Of a DNA stretch of 64,000 bases, positions 58,327 through 64,000 are shown piece by piece. Numbering within the stretch: position 1 is the stretch's first letter; each line of letters begins with the position of its first letter. Below the pieces are notes generated by a model. It was given only the letters and a program-made list of their open reading frames with translations. It was not told the DNA's origin and did not search any database. The position numbers and the translations under genes were made by a program. Source of the stretch: Roseibium hamelinense (lineage in GTDB: Bacteria > Pseudomonadota > Alphaproteobacteria > Rhizobiales > Stappiaceae); contig NZ_VLLF01000013.1 of NCBI RefSeq assembly GCF_007830545.1, positions 1 through 64,000 of the forward strand. The letters are read 5' to 3'.

Positions 58327-58836
58327 GTGGGATTCGTTTCTATGAACGTCTATTTTAAGGCCTATGTTTACTTGACCTGCAAGGACCGGCTGCTCGTGTT
58401 TGAAGAGCCCGACAATCCCGAAATCGGCCTTCAGGTACCAGGCGGGACTGTCGATCCGGGCGAAAGTTTTTTGCAAGGCGCACGACGCGAATTCAGCGAA
58501 GAAACCGGTTTGAAGCTCGACACGGCATTCGAGCATTTTGCGGATCAGGTGCTTCCGTTCGGTCTCCAAGACGACAATACGAGTCCGATTACCACGCTAC
58601 AACGGCCAATCACGGGAAAACACGTTCGTAAACACTTCCATGCAGTTGTTTCCGAGCCACCGGCAGAAGAATGGGAGCATTTCGAGATGACGCCAAGCGT
58701 CGGCGGCGAACCGATCCGGTTCAGGCTGTTCTGGCTTGCCCTTGACGACCCCAGAGCGAGTGATCCTTCCGCTTTCTTTGCAGCCTTTGGAGCCCCGATT
58801 GCCCAACTCCGGCAGAAAATGAAGGAGAGACGCTGA
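58327..58836 (+). CDS. Nudix hydrolase
   Basis: A 169-residue protein with a complete Nudix box: GGTVDPGESFLQGARREFSE followed by ETGL. Family members cleave nucleoside diphosphates linked to another group, and the substrate here is unknown. The start is GTG 58327, with GAGG about 7 nt upstream; ATG 58342 is the alternative. Its stop overlaps the gpsA start (TGATG), so the two are coupled. Confidence 0.9.
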   Translation: MGFVSMNVYFKAYVYLTCKDRLLVFEEPDNPEIGLQVPGGTVDPGESFLQGARREFSEETGLKLDTAFEHFADQVLPFGLQDDNTSPITTLQRPITGKHVRKHFHAVVSEPPAEEWEHFEMTPSVGGEPIRFRLFWLALDDPRASDPSAFFAAFGAPIAQLRQKMKERR

Positions 58837-59840
58837 TGCAGAGGATCCAATCTGTCGGTGTGATTGGTGGCGGCGCTTGGGGAACCGCCCTTGCCCTGAC
58901 AGCCGCACGTGCCGGGCGAAAAGCGATTTTGTGGGCACGGGATGCAAATACCGTTTCTGATATTAGGGCCCGTCAGCAAAATCCTCGTTATCTGCATGGG
59001 ATTACCTTTGATGAGGAAATCGAAGCGACCACTGTCCTGACGGATCTTGTTTCGGTCGATGCGGTGCTGTTGGTCACCCCGGCGCAAACAACACGCCCTA
59101 TGCTGCAGGAACTTTCCAGGCTTGGCGCTTTTAAGATGCCGCTATTGCTTTGTGCGAAAGGTTTTGAACGCCAAACCGGCAAACTGTTGTCTCAAATCGT
59201 CTCGGAGGAACTGCCCGGCACACCGGCGGGTGTTCTGTCGGGCCCGTCATTTGCCGAGGATGTTGCTAAAGGGCTCCCGACAGCCGTTACGATTGCGATC
59301 GACTCCCAGGAGCTGGGCCACGCCCTTTGCTTGGCGCTGGCTGCACCGGCATTCCGGCCCTACGCATCGACCGATGTGGTGGGCACGCAAATCGGCGGCG
59401 CTTTGAAAAATGTTCTGGCCATTGCCTGCGGAGCTGTTGCCGGCCGCAAACTAGGCGCAAGTGCACAAGCTGCCCTGACCGCCAGAGGATTTGCGGAATT
59501 GACCCGATTGGGCGTTGCGATGGATGCCAAACCGGAAACACTCACCGGTCTGTCCGGTCTCGGGGACTTGGTACTGACCTGCTCATCAACCCAATCACGC
59601 AACTTCAGCTTTGGTAAAAAGCTTGGAGAAGGGCACAAGGCGGCCGACCTCCTGCTCCAGAGTGACAAACTTGCGGAAGGCGCGTTTTCTGCGCGAGTGG
59701 CGCTGGATATCGGCAGACGGCACAAAGTGGACCTGCCGATCTGCGAAACAGTCTCCCGGATGATTGACGGAGACCTGGACGTGGACGAAGCGCTGACGGC
59801 CCTGATGTCCCGCCCGTTGAAACCAGAGGCAAGTTCTTGA
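58836..59840 (+). CDS. gpsA: Glycerol-3-phosphate dehydrogenase [NAD(P)+]
   Basis: A 334-residue enzyme that reduces dihydroxyacetone phosphate to glycerol 3-phosphate for phospholipid synthesis. It has the Rossmann motif VIGGGAWGTALAL, VLSGPSFAEDVAKG and the catalytic Lys in GGALKNVLAIACG, and LGDLVLTCSSTQSRN. GGAGAG precedes the ATG. In this group gpsA often lies near tsaD, as here. Confidence 0.97.
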   Translation: MQRIQSVGVIGGGAWGTALALTAARAGRKAILWARDANTVSDIRARQQNPRYLHGITFDEEIEATTVLTDLVSVDAVLLVTPAQTTRPMLQELSRLGAFKMPLLLCAKGFERQTGKLLSQIVSEELPGTPAGVLSGPSFAEDVAKGLPTAVTIAIDSQELGHALCLALAAPAFRPYASTDVVGTQIGGALKNVLAIACGAVAGRKLGASAQAALTARGFAELTRLGVAMDAKPETLTGLSGLGDLVLTCSSTQSRNFSFGKKLGEGHKAADLLLQSDKLAEGAFSARVALDIGRRHKVDLPICETVSRMIDGDLDVDEALTALMSRPLKPEASS

Positions 59841-59916
59841 GCTCGAATGCCATTGAGTTCTGTTTGAAGGGCACATAGTTTCACCGCTGACATTTTCTCG
59901 CGAGGATTGGGCGACA

Positions 59917-60207
59917 ATGCTTTATGCACTCATCTGCACCGACAAACCGGGCGCGCATCAAGTCAGGCTGGACAACCGTCCGGCACACATCGATTTCCTG
60001 AAAGGCCTTGGCGACAGCCTGAAAGCCGCGGGACCGTTTCTGGACGATGACGGCAATATGACTGGTTCGCTGGTCATTGTAGAGGCGTCCAACCGCGACG
60101 AGATCCTCGCGTTTTCACAGGAAGATCCGTATGCTAAGGCTGGCCTGTTCGAAAGCGTAGAAATTCGTCCTTGGAACTGGGCGGTAAAGAACCCGGAGGC
60201 GTCGTAA
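59917..60207 (+). CDS. YciI family protein
   Basis: A 96-residue ferredoxin-like-fold protein. It starts MLYALICTDKPGA and has the His-Asp pair in RPAHIDFLKGLG and the DDDGNMTGSLVIVEASNRDE core. The family has mostly unknown roles. Its TAA is directly followed by the EVE gene start, so they form a unit. Confidence 0.9.
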   Translation: MLYALICTDKPGAHQVRLDNRPAHIDFLKGLGDSLKAAGPFLDDDGNMTGSLVIVEASNRDEILAFSQEDPYAKAGLFESVEIRPWNWAVKNPEAS

Positions 60208-60633
60208 GTGCAATACTGGCTGATCAAATCCGAGCCCGACAAATGGTCATGGGACCAGCAAAAGGCTAAGGGCGACGAGGGCGAACAGTGGGACGGCATT
60301 CGAAACTACCAGGCCCGCAACAACATGCGGAAAATGGAGATCGGCGACCGGGCATTCTTTTACCATTCAAATATCGGTAAGGAAGTTGTCGGCATCGTCG
60401 AGGTGTGCAGTGAAATCCACCCGGACACGACGACAGACGATCCGCGCTGGGAGTGCGTGGATTTCAAAGCCGTCTGCGATATGCCCAAGCCCGTGACCTT
60501 GGCGGATGTGAAAGCTGAACCGCAGCTGTCGAACATGTCACTTGTCACCTCAATGCGCCTTTCAGTGCAGCCCGTCACCGAAGAAGAATGGAAAATCGTG
60601 TGTGAAATGGGCGACCTAAAGGAAGAGGTGTGA
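60208..60633 (+). CDS. EVE domain-containing protein
   Basis: A 141-residue protein consisting of an EVE (PUA-like) domain: YWLIKSEPDKWSWDQQ, NYQARNNMRKMEIGDRAFFYHSN and SNMSLVTSMRLSVQPV. Related domains bind modified bases in DNA or RNA, and the ligand here is unknown. The start is GTG 60208, with GGAGG 8 nt upstream. It overlaps the next methyltransferase gene by 4 nt (GTGA). Confidence 0.93.
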   Translation: MQYWLIKSEPDKWSWDQQKAKGDEGEQWDGIRNYQARNNMRKMEIGDRAFFYHSNIGKEVVGIVEVCSEIHPDTTTDDPRWECVDFKAVCDMPKPVTLADVKAEPQLSNMSLVTSMRLSVQPVTEEEWKIVCEMGDLKEEV

Positions 60634-61331
60634 CAGCCGACGGCACAACTCCTGAGCCTGCCGGAAATTCGGGCCGGATATCCGACCCGGCCGCCTTCAT
60701 CAGATCTGAGACAAAAATCAAAACCGTTCCGCACGCGGAGGAGATTCGGCTGCACCTTGCCGACGAGGCCATGTCTTTATGGCTCAAGACGGAGGACGAG
60801 CTTGGCGAACTCGGTCTGCCTCCGCCCTTTTGGGCTTTTGCCTGGGCGGGAGGACAGGGTCTTGCGCGGTATATTCTTGATCACCCGGCATCCGTAATTG
60901 GCAAATCTGTTATGGATTTTGCCAGCGGATCCGGACTGGTCGGCATTGCGGCCATGATGGCGGGCGCTCGCAGCTGCATTTGCGCAGATATTGATCCATT
61001 CGCGGAGATTGCCGGCCGCCTGAATGCCGATCTAAACCAGGTAACCTTGATCCACACGCGCACAGACGTTTTGGACGGGCCACCGCCAAATGTGGACCTG
61101 GTGTTTTCAGGCGATGTTTTCTACGACAAACCAATGGCGGAGCGTGTGCTCGCTTTTCTCGACCGGGCAAGATGCAACGGTTCGGACGTCTTGATCGGCG
61201 ACCCTGGGCGCAGCTACCTCCCTAAGAACCGGCTGCAAGAACTGGCCAGTTACTCAGTACCCATTGTTGGCGCACTGGAAGACAGCGAGATCAAAAAGAC
61301 CAGCATTTTTCGCCTGCAGCCGCGCCAATAG
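60630..61331 (+). CDS. Class I SAM methyltransferase, ETF-beta lysine methyltransferase-like
   Basis: A 233-residue methyltransferase with PPPFWAFAWAGGQGLARYIL before the SAM motif VMDFASGSGLVGIAAMMAGA, and VFSGDVFYDKPMA. This pattern is shared with the human ETFB lysine methyltransferase and its alphaproteobacterial relatives and with PrmA-like enzymes. A protein substrate is likely, but its identity is inferred from resemblance only. The start is GTG 60630, inside the end of the EVE gene. Confidence 0.85.
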   Translation: MTADGTTPEPAGNSGRISDPAAFIRSETKIKTVPHAEEIRLHLADEAMSLWLKTEDELGELGLPPPFWAFAWAGGQGLARYILDHPASVIGKSVMDFASGSGLVGIAAMMAGARSCICADIDPFAEIAGRLNADLNQVTLIHTRTDVLDGPPPNVDLVFSGDVFYDKPMAERVLAFLDRARCNGSDVLIGDPGRSYLPKNRLQELASYSVPIVGALEDSEIKKTSIFRLQPRQ

Positions 61332-61487
61332 AAAAACCAGGCGATCAACCCAGACAAGACACCAGAAGACGCAAGAGATCAGGGGAAACCCTACGTAAAT
61401 CATGGATTGTGTGTTGCTCTTGACACCAAAGCCTGACGATACTGGTGCGCAAGTGAGCGTGGTTCGTTTTCGGCCCTCAAGCGACCA

Positions 61488-62900
61488 ATGTGCCAAGGGA
61501 GGTGCAGTCTGTCCCGGGAACTCAAGTCAGCCGTATCGTCTCTGAACAGTCTCACCATTGTCGGGCTTGCCGTTTTGGCGATCGCCTCCGGTATTTACAC
61601 CTATATTGGTGTCCGCGGCTTGCTGAACGGCTCGAATTTCCTGGTATCCAGTGCGGCTATTGCCTATTCCGTAGCAGTTTCCATCGGCATCTATATGTTT
61701 TGGAGCTATATGCTCCGCATCCTTCCTTTGCTGACCACCACCCGAGCGAAATTTCAGATGTGCATTGCCATGGGGATCGGTTGCGTCGCAATCGTTGCGA
61801 TCTCTTCATGGCTGAACGCAGCAGCCCTCGCAGGATCCGCTGCTGTCGAACAGAACCTGGCCGAAACGGTTGAAGATTATCAGGAATCCCTGAAATCCGC
61901 CTATGAAAACGCGCTTGCCGTTCAAGGCATACTTCCGGATCTGGAACGGGCCGCCGACAACTTTGAACAAATCGCCGCCAGAGAGCTTAACCTGGGCGCC
62001 TTGACCGGCCGGGCCGGTTCGGGAACAGTTGCCCAGTTGCTTTCTCAAACGGCACAAAACCTAAGGATACTCGAAGAGCAGGTCATCAACTCGCGGAGCG
62101 ACGTCGAACTGCTGTACGAGGAAGGCACCCGCGACCTAACGATTATGCGCGAATTGGTGTCGTCGCCCGGAGAGGTTGATGCCCGCGCAGTAGAGTTCGC
62201 ACAAGCCGCCTCCAGCGTTTCGGGTATCGTCGCCCAACTGAACCAGAACTCTCTGGCCCCCGCCGTGAAGCGTGCGGCAGAAAACCTGAACCGTGGCTTC
62301 GTGATTCCGGTAGCAACCGGTCAAAGCGCAGCAATGCGGGATCTGCAACGCCAGGCCGTGACCTCCATCAAACAGAGCCTTGCGGAGCAATCGGAAATCC
62401 TGGTCAAAGCCGCCGACACCGTTTTGGCACAAGAGGCGGTGCAGACCCCGCGCTACGTTCCTTTGTCACCTGCAGAGGCCGTCCTAAAATACTGGTCGAG
62501 CTTCATTCCCTCCTGGGCCGGCGCTATTTCGATCGATCTTCTCCCACTGGTAATTGTCCTGTGCCACACCATCGTTTACTCCGCGATCCGCCGGCATGAA
62601 GACCCCTTGCCAATCGAGGAGACGATAACGCTGCAGGACATGGAAACGACCCTTGGCGCGATCGCCCGCATCCAAAAACAGGCGAATGCAAGCACAGCGA
62701 CGCCAGACGGCCGGCGCATGGCTGCAGTCGAAAAAACAATTGCAACGGCCCGCCAAAGCAGCTCTGTCAGCGATATTAAGGATCCCTTGGAAGCCCTGAC
62801 TGTTGCTCCTCCGGAAAAACCGGCGGCCCCATTCATGGCACCCTTGCGCTACATTGTTCCGCGCAAAAAGAAAAACACGGGCCCAACCCGCAAACATTGA
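61488..62900 (+). CDS. Hypothetical membrane protein with periplasmic coiled coil
   Basis: A 470-residue protein I cannot assign to a family. It has three hydrophobic segments at about 21-40, 52-72 and 91-111, a long helical, coiled-coil-like region at 112-340 that would lie in the periplasm, a fourth segment at 345-365, and a cytoplasmic tail of about 105 residues ending in a basic cluster (RKKKNTGPTRKH). The start is open: ATG 61488 has no ribosome binding site, while GGGAGG at 61497-61502 stands 6 nt before an in-frame CTG (61509) giving (M)SRELKSAVSSLN. It stands alone between the EVE-methyltransferase genes and an amidohydrolase. Confidence 0.75.
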   Translation: MCQGRCSLSRELKSAVSSLNSLTIVGLAVLAIASGIYTYIGVRGLLNGSNFLVSSAAIAYSVAVSIGIYMFWSYMLRILPLLTTTRAKFQMCIAMGIGCVAIVAISSWLNAAALAGSAAVEQNLAETVEDYQESLKSAYENALAVQGILPDLERAADNFEQIAARELNLGALTGRAGSGTVAQLLSQTAQNLRILEEQVINSRSDVELLYEEGTRDLTIMRELVSSPGEVDARAVEFAQAASSVSGIVAQLNQNSLAPAVKRAAENLNRGFVIPVATGQSAAMRDLQRQAVTSIKQSLAEQSEILVKAADTVLAQEAVQTPRYVPLSPAEAVLKYWSSFIPSWAGAISIDLLPLVIVLCHTIVYSAIRRHEDPLPIEETITLQDMETTLGAIARIQKQANASTATPDGRRMAAVEKTIATARQSSSVSDIKDPLEALTVAPPEKPAAPFMAPLRYIVPRKKKNTGPTRKH

Positions 62901-63033
62901 ATACCCCTTCAATTTTCGCGGTTTTCGGACTTCCTCCTTCGAAAAACAGCAGCATGTTGCGGATCGACCTTGAGCAATCGGTACCGATGCCCGATACAGG
63001 ATAGTGTTGTGCTTCGTACCCAAGGAGACCCGC

Positions 63034-64000
63034 ATGCCCATCGTCAATCGCCTGGCTGAATTTGCAGAGGAAGTAACGGCCTGGCGTCACGATTTCCATG
63101 AAAACCCCGAAACCCTTTATGATACAGTACGCACGAGCGCCCGTGTCGCTGAGCTGCTTGAGAGCTTCGGGGTCGACGAAGTAACCACGGGCATCGGCAA
63201 AACTGGCGTGGTTGGAGTGATCAAGGGCCGCAATGGCGGCGCCGGCAAAAGCGTTGGCCTGCGCGCGGACATGGACGCGCTGCCAATTGAGGAAGCGACA
63301 GGCAAACCCTACGCCTCCAAGATCCCCGGCAAAATGCATGCGTGTGGCCATGACGGTCATACAGCAATGCTGCTCGGTGCTGCGAAATATCTCGCCGAAA
63401 CCCGCAACTTCGACGGGACCGTGATTGTGATTTTCCAACCAGCCGAAGAAGGCGGAGCCGGCGCGAAAGCTATGATCGACGACGGCCTGATGACCCGCTG
63501 GCATATGGATGAAGTCTACGGCATGCACAACTACCCCGGTCTGCCGGTCGGCGAGTTTGCCATCCGCAAGGGCGGCATCATGGCCGCAACAGACACATTT
63601 GAAGTTACGATATCCGGACGGGGTGGCCATGCGGCAAAGCCGAACGAAACGATCGACCCGATCGTCGCTGGCAGCCATATCGTCAGCGCCCTCCAAACCA
63701 TCGCCAGCCGGAACGCCAATCCGCTTCATGCGGTTGTCGTGTCTGTCACTGTTTTCCAAGCCGGCAGCGCCTATAACGTGATCCCGCAAACCGCAACGCT
63801 ACGCGGGACGATCCGAACGCTCGACAATGACGTGCGCGCACTCGCGGAGAAGCGTTTCAAGTCAATTACGGCCACCATAGCGGAAAGCTTTGGAGCAACC
63901 GCCACCATAGAATTTCAGCGCGGGTATCCGGTCACGGCAAATCATGACGCACAGACCGATTTTGCCACAACGGTTGCCCGCAGCATCGCAGGCCATGACA
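63034..64000 (+). CDS. M20 family amidohydrolase (partial, runs off the window)
   Basis: The first 322 residues of a cytoplasmic metal-dependent amidohydrolase of the hippurate hydrolase/N-acyl-amino-acid deacylase type. Metal-site motifs are HACGHDGHTAMLLG (Cys and His ligands) and FQPAEEGGAGAKAM, followed by the dimerisation domain (FEVTISGRGGHAAKP). The ATG at 63034 has AAGGAG upstream. The frame is open to the right edge with no stop; about 65-70 more residues would be expected. The substrate is not determinable. Confidence 0.93.
   Translation, partial: MPIVNRLAEFAEEVTAWRHDFHENPETLYDTVRTSARVAELLESFGVDEVTTGIGKTGVVGVIKGRNGGAGKSVGLRADMDALPIEEATGKPYASKIPGKMHACGHDGHTAMLLGAAKYLAETRNFDGTVIVIFQPAEEGGAGAKAMIDDGLMTRWHMDEVYGMHNYPGLPVGEFAIRKGGIMAATDTFEVTISGRGGHAAKPNETIDPIVAGSHIVSALQTIASRNANPLHAVVVSVTVFQAGSAYNVIPQTATLRGTIRTLDNDVRALAEKRFKSITATIAESFGATATIEFQRGYPVTANHDAQTDFATTVARSIAGHD

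Noticed and set aside
62833-63789. A 318-codon open frame on the minus strand
   Set aside because: It lies opposite the M20 amidohydrolase and the end of the membrane protein gene, has no recognisable domain, and its composition is the mirror of the real coding strand.

Overview
The window is a stretch of chromosome from an alphaproteobacterium of the order Hyphomicrobiales. The gene set resembles marine Stappiaceae such as Roseibium/Labrenzia: lysC-ptsP-prfA-prmC in one run, a DUF4167 protein beside clpB, hemC-hemD-mitofilin-hemY opposite tsaD, and a methylsuccinyl-CoA dehydrogenase of the ethylmalonyl-CoA pathway. The genus is an inference from gene content, not a computed placement. Coding density is high. 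I see no transposase, integrase, phage gene, CRISPR array or toxin-antitoxin pair, so this reads as core chromosome with a few accessory modules.

Layout. 1-843: the 5' end of a 16S rRNA gene on the minus strand, with its leader, boxA and promoter. 844-6415: an M23 cell-wall peptidase, clpB and a DUF4167 protein. 6777-12330 (minus): lysC, ptsP, prfA and prmC. 12504-17703: ubiG with an alpha/beta hydrolase, then opposite them comF, grxC, a nitrilase-family hydrolase and a DUF1178 protein, plus a methyltransferase. 17494-23601: argJ, mutT and an orphan Flp pilin on the minus strand, then a parvulin-type isomerase divergent from secA. 23703-26684: an overlapping three-gene membrane glycosylation module (GT2, GtrA, GT39/83-like). 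26736-34765: a class III nucleotide cyclase with altered catalytic residues, an L,D-transpeptidase, an alpha/beta hydrolase, an FAD oxidoreductase, an HBM-type chemoreceptor, an EamA transporter and a YihY-family protein. 34944-41033: mcd, small envelope and membrane proteins, infC with an AUU start codon, a Gfo/Idh/MocA oxidoreductase and polyphosphate kinase 2. 41210-48753: a leucine/isovalerate catabolic operon led by a TetR regulator. 48750-57000: a membrane protein, a double-receiver response regulator, tRNA-Thr(CGT), then hemY, mitofilin, hemD and hemC read on the minus strand. 57138-64000: tsaD, a Nudix hydrolase, gpsA, YciI, EVE and methyltransferase genes, an unassigned four-helix membrane protein, and the start of an M20 amidohydrolase cut by the window edge.

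How the genes work together. The liu operon takes 3-methylcrotonyl-CoA to acetoacetate and acetyl-CoA, and mcd belongs to the ethylmalonyl-CoA route by which such bacteria assimilate acetyl-CoA. The hem cluster makes uroporphyrinogen III and also carries the bacterial relative of the mitochondrial cristae protein Mic60. prfA and prmC are a release factor and the methylase of its GGQ glutamine. secA and the parvulin isomerase both serve protein export.

I found no clearly new multi-gene system. The observations most worth a second look are the cyclase that lacks the usual lysine and asparagine, the AUU-initiated infC, the unassigned protein at 61488-62900, the mitofilin with a roughly 205-residue low-complexity N-terminal segment, and the glycosylation module with no evident substrate.
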